Shown: positions 17,467 through 25,851, counted from the stretch's first letter. The stretch is 29,493 nucleotides of DNA from an uncultured Parabacteroides sp. (GCA_934725305.1 CAKVBA010000034.1:1-29493); one strand, 5' to 3'. Program-made: numbers and translations. Notes: generated by a model from the letters alone, not told the origin.

Positions 17467-17973
17467 ATGAAAAAAATTGGTATTTTTTATGGTTCAACAA
17501 CTGGAACCTGTGAGAATTTGGCCGAACAACTTGCAAATAAGTTAGGTGTAACAAACAATGACATTTACAGTGCAGATAAAATGTCTACGGAATTAGTCGA
17601 TACTTACGATGTTCTGATACTAGGCACTTCAACCTGGGGAGACGGAGAACTACAAGATGACTGGTATGATGCTATAAAAGTATTGAAAAGAGCAAGTTTA
17701 AAAGAAAAAATCATTGCTCTTTTTGGATGTGGTGATTCTGAATCATATTGTGATACTTTTTGTGACGGTATGGGAATTCTATATGAAGATTTAAAGAACA
17801 CTGGATGTATATTTATTGGGAATAAAGTAGATTCCAGCGACTACAGTTTTTCTAATTCAAGAGCAATTGTTGATGGTCAATTTGTTGGACTTGCTTTAGA
17901 CGATGTAAACGAAAGCGACAAGACATCCTCTCGTATTGAAGACTGGATTGTAGAGTTAAAGAAAAATATATAA
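17467..17973 (+). CDS. fldA: Flavodoxin
   Basis: Long-chain flavodoxin of 168 aa, an FMN electron carrier that replaces ferredoxin when iron is short. The phosphate-binding loop is GSTTGTCE (9-16). The FMN-stacking loops are TSTWGDGELQDDW and FGCGDSESYCDTFCDGM. ATG 17467 gives MKKIGIFYGS, the typical N-terminus; an ATG two codons earlier (17461) is the alternative. It is followed 40 nt later by a DUF2023 gene in the same direction and lies divergent to the siderophore operon, which supports a common iron-starvation role. The DNA is AT-rich like the rest of the island. Confidence 0.92.
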   Translation: MKKIGIFYGSTTGTCENLAEQLANKLGVTNNDIYSADKMSTELVDTYDVLILGTSTWGDGELQDDWYDAIKVLKRASLKEKIIALFGCGDSESYCDTFCDGMGILYEDLKNTGCIFIGNKVDSSDYSFSNSRAIVDGQFVGLALDDVNESDKTSSRIEDWIVELKKNI

Positions 17974-18013
17974 TGTATAGGATCTTTGTCGTTTAATATA
18001 ATTAACTAACCAT

Positions 18014-18373
18014 ATGATAATTTCATCCCCCGACATTCTCTCTGCAGAATTAAAAGTGTTTCTAAACCATGTGTACGAATATAAGAAAGGAGTACGCTAT
18101 ATGGTACTTTTTACTGTCAATCGCAAATATGAAGATTTTGCTATAGCTAGATTGAAAAAGCAAGGCATAGACTTTCTTGTACGGCCGGTTACTGGAAAAA
18201 GTATTAACATCTTTTTCGGTCGTCCTGAATGCATACAAACAATAAGGCATCTGACAGATCGCCCACTTAATATGCTATCTCCAGAAGAAGACTTTATTCT
18301 CGGAGCGATGTTGGGGTATGATATTTGTACGCAATGTAAAAGATATTGCAAGCGAAAAATAAAATCTAGTTAA
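18014..18373 (+). CDS. DUF2023 family protein
   Basis: Small cytoplasmic protein of 119 aa, recognised as DUF2023, a family found next to flavodoxin genes in Bacteroidetes. Visible features are a basic alpha/beta core (YMVLFTVNRKYEDFAIARLK, FLVRPVTGKSINIFFG) and a C-terminal cysteine cluster CTQCKRYC that could hold a metal. No signal peptide or membrane helix is seen. Its role is unknown. Adjacency suggests it assists or regulates flavodoxin under iron limitation, which is inference. No clear terminator follows. Confidence 0.8.
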   Translation: MIISSPDILSAELKVFLNHVYEYKKGVRYMVLFTVNRKYEDFAIARLKKQGIDFLVRPVTGKSINIFFGRPECIQTIRHLTDRPLNMLSPEEDFILGAMLGYDICTQCKRYCKRKIKSS

Positions 18374-18419
18374 TAATAAAGTTATTTTCTTTCTTATAAT
18401 AGTAAAGCTATGTAAATAG

Positions 18420-18544
18420 AACTGTGTCAAACCTTTAGCTTGTCACTCCTTTAGTTTAATATCGCTTTGAATACATTTGATTTTCAGATATTTATCCGAA
18501 AGTAAGATTGGAAACAATCAGGCTTGTTAAGGATTGACACAGTT
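18420..18544. mobile_element. 125-bp MITE-like element with inverted termini
   Basis: AACTGTGTCAAACCTTTA (18420-18437) and the complement of 18527-18544 (AACTGTGTCAATCCTTAA) form inverted ends with 16 of 18 matches. The 89-nt interior has no coding capacity. No target duplication is evident. A single similar end (TGACACAGTT) lies at the other side of the island (10858). It is probably a non-autonomous element or an insertion-sequence remnant. Confidence 0.6.
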
Positions 18545-18558
18545 TGAATTACGGTCTC

Positions 18559-18867
18559 CATCTATATGGCCATGTAGATGCCATAGGTACAGACAAGAAC
18601 AAGGTGCTGAGCGACCCAGCAAACGAATCCTTCTCTGCCAAGTTCTTCCTTACACAAGCAGGCAACGTATATTCTCAGCTGGCAACCGGATGGTTTGACC
18701 AGACAGGCTATCGCCCACTTGCCGACAGTCCGTTACTCTAAGCTGCCTCTTTCTCCGACACACTTCTCTCTGGCTTCGACAAGGTGGCATACGTTGGTGC
18801 CTTCGATAACGGAACCGACTGGACAGCAAACTGGGCCAACTTCGATCCTCAGAACACAAACTACTAA
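18559..18867 (+). pseudogene. Duplicated 3' fragment of the beta-helix lipoprotein gene
   Basis: This matches 10277-10586 and so lacks the first ~400 codons: no signal peptide, start or promoter. One base is missing near 18572 compared with the left copy, breaking the frame, and the same internal TAA is present (18739-18741). The first 95 nt are slightly diverged and the last part is identical. It starts 15 nt after the 125-bp inverted-repeat element. It is the right-hand direct repeat of the AT-rich island and is not expected to make a functional protein. Confidence 0.92.
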
Positions 18868-18890
18868 TAATTACAATAGCCTGTTTCTTT

Positions 18891-19087
18891 AACCCAAATC
18901 GGTCATTAGAACGAAAAAAGTAAAACAGCTGACTATTTTTATTCTTTCCAACTCTTGTCAGCACTTCTTTTGGCATCTTGCTTCCGCCTGCGTTTCGACA
19001 TAGCCTGCTATGCCTTCAACGCAGGGCCATTGCAATCTGCTCAAAACAAGAGCAACAAGAATTGGAATCTAATGACCGAATTGGGTT
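18891..19087. repeat. ~197-bp inverted-repeat (MITE/REP-like) element
   Basis: AACCCAAATCGGTCATTAGA (18891-18910) is matched in inverted form at 19068-19087 with one mismatch. Inside, CCTGCGTT and AACGCAGG flank CATAG/CTATG, giving a second nested hairpin. A reading frame crosses it, but no protein family is visible. Homology between the two copies of the lipoprotein gene end stops exactly at its left edge. I believe similar sequences recur in related genomes, but cannot check this here. Confidence 0.7.
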
Positions 19088-19095
19088 TAGTCTAT

Positions 19096-19133
19096 GGGCT
19101 GTATCAAAACGGTTGTTTTGGTGCAGTCTCTTT
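19096..19133 (+). terminator. Hairpin of the GCTGCATCAAAA family
   Basis: GCTGTATCAAAAC (19098-19110) pairs, with wobble positions, with GTTTTGGTGCAGT from 19115 around GGTT, followed by TTTGTTTG. It is homologous to the terminators after der, GH95 and miaB. Its position suggests it once ended the lipoprotein gene's transcript before the island arrived. Confidence 0.65.
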
Positions 19134-19289
19134 GTTTGTATCATTTAGTTGCTGTATAAAACGGGTTTCTGATAGGTGGAACACATGTTCCTTTTATAAT
19201 TTGATGCGTAATGGTGGCAAATCAATTTCTGTTTTGTGGTTTTCACCTCCTTTTTGCGTAAGACACTCAGCTCTTTCCACGGAAGATTG

Positions 19290-19297
19290 TATCTTTG
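19290..19297 (+). promoter_or_regulatory. -7 element of the ABC exporter gene
   Basis: TATCTTTG matches TAnnTTTG and lies 55 nt before the ATG at 19353. No good -33 element is seen at standard spacing. Confidence 0.55.
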
Positions 19298-19352
19298 TAG
19301 TCCAATAATAAACGATGCAGCTCGAAAGAGGCTGTTGCATAACAAGAGATAT

Positions 19353-21200
19353 ATGAAGGAATTTTTACGCATTCTGAGGCGTTTCGTGCCTCCCTATAAG
19401 CGGTATATGGTGTTGAATATTGTATTTAATATTTTATCCGCCTTCTTGAATTTATTCACCTTTGCTTTGATTATCCCTATTCTGAATATCCTTTTCAAAA
19501 TAGATACAGCAACTTACAGTTATACCGACTGGAGTTTCTCTCCTTTTGTTTGGGATCGCTTGAAGGAGCTTCCGGCTATTTGGAAGGACAATTTCTTCTG
19601 GTTTGTATCTAATCTGATCGAGGCCGAAGGCGGATCGGTTACGCTGATTGTGCTGGGGCTTTTCCTGGTGGTTTCTACCTTCTGTAAGGTGGCAACCATG
19701 TATATGGCCTTCTTTACGATGATTCCTATCCGCACCGGCGTGGTGCGTGATATCCGTAACCAGATCAACCGGAAGATTACGGAATTGCCGTTGAGTTTCT
19801 TTTCCGAAGAGCGCAAGGGCGATATCATAGCGCGTGTGTCGGGCGATGTGAACGAGGTGGAGGCTTCAATCATGAGTTCGCTGGATATGCTTTTCAAGAA
19901 TCCGATCTTGATTATCATCTACCTGGTGGGAATGATTCTGATCAGCTGGCAGCTGACTGTATTTGTGCTGATTCTGCTTCCGCTGGCCGGCTATGTGATG
20001 GGGCAAGTGGGCAAGAAACTGAAGCGTAAATCGTTTGAGGGACAACAGCAGTGGGGCTTTCTGATGAGTCAGATTGAAGAGACTTTGGGCGGATTGCGCA
20101 TTATCAAGGCCTTCAATGCCGAGAAGAAGATTCAAGACCGCTTCGAGAAGTCTAATGATCTTTTCCGCAACATGACCAACCGCATCTATCGCCGTCAGCA
20201 GATGGCGCATCCGATGAGTGAGTTCTTAGGAACAGCCACGATTGCCATCGTCTTGTGGTATGGCGGTACGCTCATCTTAAGTAATCACAGCACGATTGAT
20301 GCCTCAACTTTCATCTATTATCTGGTCATTTTCTATAGCATCATCAATCCGGCCAAAGACTTGAGTAAATCGGTCTATGCTATTCAGAAGGGTTTGGCCT
20401 CGATGGAACGTATCGACAAGATCTTGAAGGCCGAAAGTGACATCAACGATCCGGTGCATCCGAAGCCTATCCATTTGGAGCACGAGATAGCTTATAACAA
20501 GGTGTGGTTCAAATATCAGAATGAATGGGTGTTGAAGGGCATCGACCTGGTGATACCCAAGGGCAAGACGGTCGCTTTGGTGGGACAATCCGGTTCGGGC
20601 AAGAGTACGCTGGTCGATCTGCTTCCCCGATTCTATGATGTTAACGAAGGCAGTATAACGATTGATGGAACCGACATACGAGACACCTTGCTTTATGACC
20701 TGCGAGGATTGATGGGAAATGTCAATCAAGAGGCTATTCTGTTTAACGACACCTTCTTCAATAATATCGCCTTTGGCGTGGAAGGAGCAACCCGCGCACA
20801 GGTAGAAGAGGCAGCCCGTATTGCCAATGCCCATGAGTTTATCATGGCGAGCGAAGCCGGATACGACACCAATATTGGAGACCGAGGCAGCAAGCTGTCG
20901 GGCGGACAACGTCAGCGTATCAGCATTGCCCGTGCCGTCTTGAAGAACCCGCCTATCCTGATCTTGGATGAAGCCACTTCGGCTTTGGATACCGAGTCGG
21001 AACGCTTGGTTCAGGAGGCGTTGGAGAATTTGATGCGAAACCGGACAACGATTGTGATTGCCCATCGTCTCTCTACAATCCGCAATGCCGATGAGATCTG
21101 TGTAATGCACGAAGGGGAAATTGTTGAGCGTGGACGCCACGAAGAGTTGTTGGCACGGGATGGCTATTATAAACGGTTGTGCGATATGCAGAGCTTTTAA
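19353..21200 (+). CDS. ABC transporter, fused membrane and ATPase domains (MsbA-like)
   Basis: Half-size ABC exporter of 615 aa that works as a homodimer in the inner membrane. The N-terminal ~350 residues form a six-helix transmembrane domain with the typical NRKITELPLSFFSEERKGDII coupling segment. The ATPase domain shows Walker A GQSGSGKST (411-419), the signature LSGGQRQR (515-522), Walker B ILILDEA (535-541) and switch His571. It resembles lipid A/lipid flippases of the MsbA group, but multidrug export cannot be excluded. ATG 19353 (MKEFLRILRRF) is chosen because the earlier in-frame ATG at 19236 lies upstream of the -7 element. GH95 follows after 44 nt on the same strand. Confidence 0.9.
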   Translation: MKEFLRILRRFVPPYKRYMVLNIVFNILSAFLNLFTFALIIPILNILFKIDTATYSYTDWSFSPFVWDRLKELPAIWKDNFFWFVSNLIEAEGGSVTLIVLGLFLVVSTFCKVATMYMAFFTMIPIRTGVVRDIRNQINRKITELPLSFFSEERKGDIIARVSGDVNEVEASIMSSLDMLFKNPILIIIYLVGMILISWQLTVFVLILLPLAGYVMGQVGKKLKRKSFEGQQQWGFLMSQIEETLGGLRIIKAFNAEKKIQDRFEKSNDLFRNMTNRIYRRQQMAHPMSEFLGTATIAIVLWYGGTLILSNHSTIDASTFIYYLVIFYSIINPAKDLSKSVYAIQKGLASMERIDKILKAESDINDPVHPKPIHLEHEIAYNKVWFKYQNEWVLKGIDLVIPKGKTVALVGQSGSGKSTLVDLLPRFYDVNEGSITIDGTDIRDTLLYDLRGLMGNVNQEAILFNDTFFNNIAFGVEGATRAQVEEAARIANAHEFIMASEAGYDTNIGDRGSKLSGGQRQRISIARAVLKNPPILILDEATSALDTESERLVQEALENLMRNRTTIVIAHRLSTIRNADEICVMHEGEIVERGRHEELLARDGYYKRLCDMQSF

Positions 21201-21244
21201 CCCCCAAACGCTTATTAGGGCTTGATACATTTAAACCAGCATAT

Positions 21245-23674
21245 ATGAAAACATTCTCATTTGTATTTTCTTTTCTGTTGTTCTGCGTAGGATGCACTAT
21301 ACAGGAGAAACCGTTGCGCCTTGCTTATCATTTCGACAAGCCGGCCGGCATGTGGGAAGAGACGTTCCCTTTAGGTAATGGTCGTCTGGGGCTGATGCCC
21401 GATGGCGGAGTGGAAAAGGAGAGCTTCTTGATGAACGAGATCACTATGTGGTCGGGCAGTCGTCAGGATGCCGATAATCCGGCTGCTTCTCGTTCGTTGG
21501 CAACGATACGTCAGCTGCTGTTCGAAGGCCGTAACAACGAGGCACAAGAGCTGATGTATAATACATTTATCTGTAAGGGCGCCGGTAGCGGTTTGGGCGA
21601 TGGAGCCAATGTTCCTTATGGCAGCTATCAGCTGTTGGGCAATCTGGTGATTGATTATCAGTATCCCAAGGACGCCGAGAGTGTTTCTGCTTATCGCCGG
21701 GAGCTGAGTCTGGAAGAGGCGGTTGCTTCGGTCTCGTTTATGCGTGATGGCATCGGTTATCAGCGCGAAGCATTCACCTCCTTTGCCGGAGACTTGGGCG
21801 TAATTCATCTGTCTGCCGATGCCGAGAAGTCTCTCAACTTTACCGTCTCTATGAATCGTCCCGAACATGCCCATTTGCAGAAAGAGGATAACGACCTGCT
21901 GTTGTGTGGCCAGTTGCTCTACGGTGTGGACACCGTAGAGATGAAAGGTACGCGCTTTATGGCCCGAGTGCGTGTGGTATTGCCCAAGGGCGGAAACCTG
22001 ACAACCGAAGATTGCTGTTTGCGTGTCGGTGATGCTTCTGAAGCTATTCTGTTGGTCAGTATGGCCACCAATCTGTTGGATAAAGAGAATTACGAAGCGG
22101 AGGCAACAGCTCTGTTGAATGCCTCTGCCGCAAAGACATATACACAGTTGCGCCGTGAACATGTTGAGGCCTACCGCCAACTGTTTGGCCGTGTCGAATT
22201 GCAGTTAGGTTCATCGGAGCGGGATGAATGGCCCATGGATGAACGCTTGTATGCTTTCAACAAGGATGGCAACGATCCCAGTCTGGCGGCTCTCTATTTC
22301 CAGTTTGGCCGTTATTTGTTGATCTCATCAACGCGCGCCGGTTCTTTGCCTCCCAATTTACAGGGATTATGGTGTAATACGATTCATACACCGTGGAACG
22401 GCGACTATCATCTGAATATTAATCTGCAGATGAACCATTGGCCGGCCGAGGTGACCAACTTGTCCGAACTGCACATGCCTTTGATAGAATGGACCAAACA
22501 ACAGGTGAAGAGCGGTGAACGCACAGCAAAGGCTTTTTATAATGCTCGAGGTTGGGTCACTCATGTCTTGGGAAATGTGTGGGAATTTACGGCTCCCGGT
22601 GAACATCCATCTTGGGGCGCAACAAACACATCGGCCGCCTGGTTGTGTGAGCATCTGTATATGCATTATCTCTATACCCAAGATCGCGCCTATCTCGAAG
22701 AGGTCTATCCGGTGATGAAGGGCGCAGCGCAGTTCTTTGTGGATATGCTGGTGAAAGATCCGCGCACCAATTATCTGGTGACCGCACCGACAACTTCGCC
22801 CGAGAATGCCTATTTCTTGAACGACAGTGTGGTGGTGAGTGTCTCTGCCGGTTCAACCATGGACAATCAAATCCTTCGGGAACTGTTTACCAATACGATT
22901 GAGGCTGCCGGAATCTTAGGACAGGACGAGGCGTTTGCCGCCGAACTGGCCCGAAAGCGCGAGAGATTGATGCCGACAACCATTGGCCGGGATGGCCGCA
23001 TCATGGAGTGGTTGCAAGAATATAAAGAGGCCGAACCGCATCATCGGCATGTCTCTCATCTGTATGGATTGTATCCGGGCAATGAGATCTCTTTGGAACA
23101 TACGCCCGAACTGGCTGAGGCTGCCCGTAAGACATTGGAGGTGCGTGGCGATCAAAGTACAGGCTGGTCGATGGCTTGGAAGATTAACTTCTGGGCTCGT
23201 CTGCAGGATGGAGATCATGCCTATAAATTGTTGGCCGATCTGTTGTCGCCCTGTGTAGAACGTGAGAGCCGCAAGGTAACCGGCGGAGGCTCTTATCCAA
23301 ACCTGTTCTGTTCGCATCCACCTTTCCAGATTGATGGCAACTTGGGCGGAACAGCCGGCATTGCAGAGATGTTGGTACAGAGTCAGACGGGTTGCATCGA
23401 ATGGTTGCCCGCCTTGCCTTCGGCCTGGAAGAATGGCAGTTTCAGTGGTTTGAAGGTGCGTGGTGGCGGTGAGGTTGCAGCCAAATGGGCCGAAGGCGTA
23501 TTGACGGAGGCGCGTCTGAAGGCAGTTGTTGCCGGACGTTACTGCATTAAGTTGCCAGCCGAGTCGGCCAATTTAAGTCTGAAGAAAGACCAGAAACCCA
23601 TCTCGCTGCCTGTCGAGAACGGACTGTTGACCGTAGATTTGCAACAGGGCGAAGAGCTTGTCCTTCAGTTCTGA
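21245..23674 (+). CDS. GH95 alpha-L-fucosidase, lipoprotein
   Basis: Glycoside hydrolase family 95, 809 aa, an inverting enzyme that removes terminal alpha-1,2-linked L-fucose from host glycans; some members prefer L-galactose. The signal peptide carries a lipobox-like FCVGC (Cys17). The N-terminal domain begins WEETFPLGNGRLG and contains LMNEITMWSGSR. The (alpha/alpha)6 barrel has the Asn pair of HLNINLQMNHWPAE (Asn391, Asn393), the likely general acid Glu520 in TTSPENAYF, and Asp697 in FQIDGNLGG, all equivalent to known catalytic residues. It is full length. ATG 21245 gives the signal peptide; the earlier start at 21179 overlaps the ABC gene. There is no SusC/SusD pair nearby, so it is a stand-alone enzyme. 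Confidence 0.93.
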   Translation: MKTFSFVFSFLLFCVGCTIQEKPLRLAYHFDKPAGMWEETFPLGNGRLGLMPDGGVEKESFLMNEITMWSGSRQDADNPAASRSLATIRQLLFEGRNNEAQELMYNTFICKGAGSGLGDGANVPYGSYQLLGNLVIDYQYPKDAESVSAYRRELSLEEAVASVSFMRDGIGYQREAFTSFAGDLGVIHLSADAEKSLNFTVSMNRPEHAHLQKEDNDLLLCGQLLYGVDTVEMKGTRFMARVRVVLPKGGNLTTEDCCLRVGDASEAILLVSMATNLLDKENYEAEATALLNASAAKTYTQLRREHVEAYRQLFGRVELQLGSSERDEWPMDERLYAFNKDGNDPSLAALYFQFGRYLLISSTRAGSLPPNLQGLWCNTIHTPWNGDYHLNINLQMNHWPAEVTNLSELHMPLIEWTKQQVKSGERTAKAFYNARGWVTHVLGNVWEFTAPGEHPSWGATNTSAAWLCEHLYMHYLYTQDRAYLEEVYPVMKGAAQFFVDMLVKDPRTNYLVTAPTTSPENAYFLNDSVVVSVSAGSTMDNQILRELFTNTIEAAGILGQDEAFAAELARKRERLMPTTIGRDGRIMEWLQEYKEAEPHHRHVSHLYGLYPGNEISLEHTPELAEAARKTLEVRGDQSTGWSMAWKINFWARLQDGDHAYKLLADLLSPCVERESRKVTGGGSYPNLFCSHPPFQIDGNLGGTAGIAEMLVQSQTGCIEWLPALPSAWKNGSFSGLKVRGGGEVAAKWAEGVLTEARLKAVVAGRYCIKLPAESANLSLKKDQKPISLPVENGLLTVDLQQGEELVLQF

Positions 23675-23701
23675 TAGGGATTCTGATACTGATATACTTA
23701 A

Positions 23702-23743
23702 AAGGGGCTGCATCAATATGGTATTTGACGCAGCCCCTTATTT
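23702..23743. terminator. Bidirectional terminator between GH95 and CoA-transferase
   Basis: AAGGGGCTGCATCAA (23702-23716) pairs with TTTGACGCAGCCCCTT (23724-23739), with T-rich DNA on the + side and A-rich on the other. It lies between convergent genes and belongs to the GCTGCATCAAAA hairpin family. Confidence 0.88.
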
Positions 23744-23767
23744 AATATAGGTATAATCAGTTACAGA

Positions 23768-25264
23768 TTATTTGTTATACTTGCTCCAATCTACATTGTG
23801 CATGTCACCACTTGCAGCCAATTCTTCGTGGAATGCGAAGCAGCATTTCAAGTTGTGAGGAGTATGACCCTTAGGAGTCATAGCCAGATATTCTTCCAAC
23901 AGCGGTTTATAATCCGGATGAACGCAATTGTCGAGGATGCAACGAGCACGCTGGATCGGAGATTTGCCACGCAAGTCGGCTACACCATATTCAGTGATGA
24001 TCACCTTCACTGAGTGTTCGCTGTGGTCTAAGTGAGAAACCATCGGAACGAATGAACTGATCTTACCCTCTTTTGCAGTAGAAGGAGTCGTGAAGATTGA
24101 CAACATAGCAGAACGAGTGAAGTCACCAGAACCACCGATACCGTTCATCATGCGAGTACCTGAAACGTGAGTTGAGTTGATGTTACCGAAGATATCAGCT
24201 TCCAATGCTGTGTTGATAGCGATCAAGCCTAAGCGACGAGCCACTTCGGGGTTGTTAGAGATTTCCTGCGGACGAAGCAAAATCTTATCCTTGAAGAAGT
24301 CGAGGTTGCCATAGATCTCGCGAATCACTTCGTTGCTGACAGACAATGAACAACCGCTGGCGAATTTAACACGGCCCTGTTTCATCAAACCGATCACGGC
24401 ATCCTGAATTACTTCTGTGTAAACGTTGAATGCAGGGATTTCCGGGTTTTCACCCATACAGCCCAATACAGCATTAGCCACGTTGCCCACACCACTCTGC
24501 AGCGGAACGAACTCTTTCGGCAGACGGCCGGCGCGAATTTCACCTACCAGGAAGTCGGCCACATTCTTACCGATAGCCAGTGTAACGTCATCCAGTGGAG
24601 CAAACGGTTTGCCTTCGTTCGGTTCGTCTGTCTCAACGATACCTACGATTTTAGCCGGATCAACCTTCACGAAAGCCTGTCCGATGCGGTCAGACGGAGT
24701 GTAGATAGGAATGTCGCGACGGTAAGGAGGATCAGCCGGTTCATACAAGTCGTGCATACCACGGATTTCTTTCGGGTGTCTCTTGTTTAGCTCAATGATG
24801 ATGCGGTCGGCCATGCGGCAGATTGTCGGTAAGATACCCACACCGCAAGTCGGAACGATCTCGCCGTCTTCAGTAACGTCAGCTGCTTCGATGATAGCGA
24901 TGTCGATCTTGCCTAAGAAACCATAGCGTAAGCTCTGAGCCAGCTCAGAAAGGTGCATATCGAAGTAGTCTGTTTCACGTGCATTCAGCAAAGCGCGCAA
25001 GTCTTTGCTTGACTGATACGGAGTGCGGAATTTGATTGCCTTGGCACGAGCCAATTCACCATCCAGCTTGTCACCGGTAGAAGCACCTGTGAACATACCA
25101 ATCTGGAAAGGATTACCCTTTTCGTGTTCTGCAATTGCTTTACGTGCAATGGCGCCAGGTACAACTTTTGGGCAGCCTGCAGGTGTAAAACCACTAAAAC
25201 CAACATTGTCGTTGTGATGAACGAATGATGCAGCCTCTTCAGCTGTGATAATTTTAAATGCCAT
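23768..25264 (-). CDS. Succinate/acetate CoA-transferase (acetyl-CoA hydrolase family)
   Basis: Family I CoA-transferase of 498 aa, of the succinyl-CoA:acetate / propionyl-CoA:succinate type, acting in the cytoplasm. It links succinate and propionate fermentation with acyl-CoA exchange. The catalytic glutamate is Glu284 in FNVYTEVIQD. The glycine-rich oxyanion segments QSGVGNVANA and NGIGGSGDF are intact, and EYGVADLRGKSP near the C-terminus is typical. Annotations often call this acetyl-CoA hydrolase; the transferase role is favoured for fermentative Bacteroidales. It is single-gene, with its own TAnnTTTG promoter. Confidence 0.92.
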   Translation of the reverse strand: MAFKIITAEEAASFVHHNDNVGFSGFTPAGCPKVVPGAIARKAIAEHEKGNPFQIGMFTGASTGDKLDGELARAKAIKFRTPYQSSKDLRALLNARETDYFDMHLSELAQSLRYGFLGKIDIAIIEAADVTEDGEIVPTCGVGILPTICRMADRIIIELNKRHPKEIRGMHDLYEPADPPYRRDIPIYTPSDRIGQAFVKVDPAKIVGIVETDEPNEGKPFAPLDDVTLAIGKNVADFLVGEIRAGRLPKEFVPLQSGVGNVANAVLGCMGENPEIPAFNVYTEVIQDAVIGLMKQGRVKFASGCSLSVSNEVIREIYGNLDFFKDKILLRPQEISNNPEVARRLGLIAINTALEADIFGNINSTHVSGTRMMNGIGGSGDFTRSAMLSIFTTPSTAKEGKISSFVPMVSHLDHSEHSVKVIITEYGVADLRGKSPIQRARCILDNCVHPDYKPLLEEYLAMTPKGHTPHNLKCCFAFHEELAASGDMHNVDWSKYNK

Positions 25265-25316
25265 GATAATTAGTTTTTATTTTAAGGTAAATATTTCATG
25301 TTTACATATAATGTTG

Positions 25317-25324
25317 CAAAAGTA
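25317..25324 (-). promoter_or_regulatory. -7 element of the CoA-transferase gene
   Basis: TACTTTTG on the - strand is a perfect TAnnTTTG. Transcription would start near 25310, about 45 nt before the ATG at 25264. Confidence 0.65.
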
Positions 25325-25358
25325 TATAAAAAAGCAATGATAGAAGACTTTCCGGTCG

Positions 25359-25829
25359 TTAATATTTGCGGTGTAAGATCTCCGCATAGATAATGGCTTT
25401 TCTAATCTCCTGTATGTCGGTGAATGTCGTCTCGGGCTTAATTCCCGGCTCTTCCGTTGTTGGTGCAGCTGTTTTAGCTGGTTGAGTGGGTGTTATGGAT
25501 GTTGCCAATTCGTCGTTGAAGGTGTAGGCCGGTTCGGGCGAAGGTGCTCCCGGTTTCGTGGCCGGAGCTTCGGGCTGAGTCGATTTCGTTTTCTTCTTCT
25601 TCTCTGCGATCTCTTCTAATATTTCCCAAAAGCCTTTGTCAGAAGATGTCTCTTCTTTGTCGTCATCTTCTGTCTCTTCTTCATCGTTGTCGATGTTGAT
25701 GTCTGGCTTTTGCTGAGTTGTATCTGGGGCTGTTGAGGTGCGTTTCTTTTTCTTGCCGGAATTGAGAATAGCGATAATTCCCGCAGCAACCATTAAAACA
25801 ATATTGAGCCAATCACCTACGTTATCCAT
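25359..25829 (-). CDS. Small membrane-anchored protein, unknown function
   Basis: I do not recognise this 156-aa protein. One hydrophobic helix (about 5-22, WLNIVLMVAAGIIAIL) is followed by a lysine patch (GKKKKR). Then come a strongly acidic stretch (DNDEEETEDDD), a short helix GFWEILEEIAEKKKKTK, a Pro/Thr/Ala-rich linker and a C-terminal helix IQEIRKAIIYAEILHRKY, which ends the protein and looks like a docking segment. The charges favour a cytoplasmic tail. ATG 25829 is chosen because TACATTTG at 25852-25859 is a perfect promoter -7 element; a TTG at 25853 would lie inside it. It is divergent from miaB. Confidence 0.7.
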   Translation of the reverse strand: MDNVGDWLNIVLMVAAGIIAILNSGKKKKRTSTAPDTTQQKPDINIDNDEEETEDDDKEETSSDKGFWEILEEIAEKKKKTKSTQPEAPATKPGAPSPEPAYTFNDELATSITPTQPAKTAAPTTEEPGIKPETTFTDIQEIRKAIIYAEILHRKY

Positions 25830-25851
25830 AACTTTGATTAATTTTGCAACC

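Noticed and set aside
10611..18558. Integrative conjugative element
   Set aside because: No integrase, relaxase, tra gene or tRNA target is present. Only the direct repeats and AT-rich cargo support a mobile origin.
18955..19308. 117-codon + strand open frame
   Set aside because: It spans the 197-bp inverted-repeat element, a terminator hairpin and the promoter region of the ABC gene, so coding is unlikely.
19236..19352. Earlier ATG for the ABC exporter
   Set aside because: It lies upstream of the TATCTTTG promoter element and encodes no exporter-like sequence.
21179..21244. Earlier ATG for GH95
   Set aside because: It overlaps the ABC gene end and would bury the lipoprotein signal peptide.
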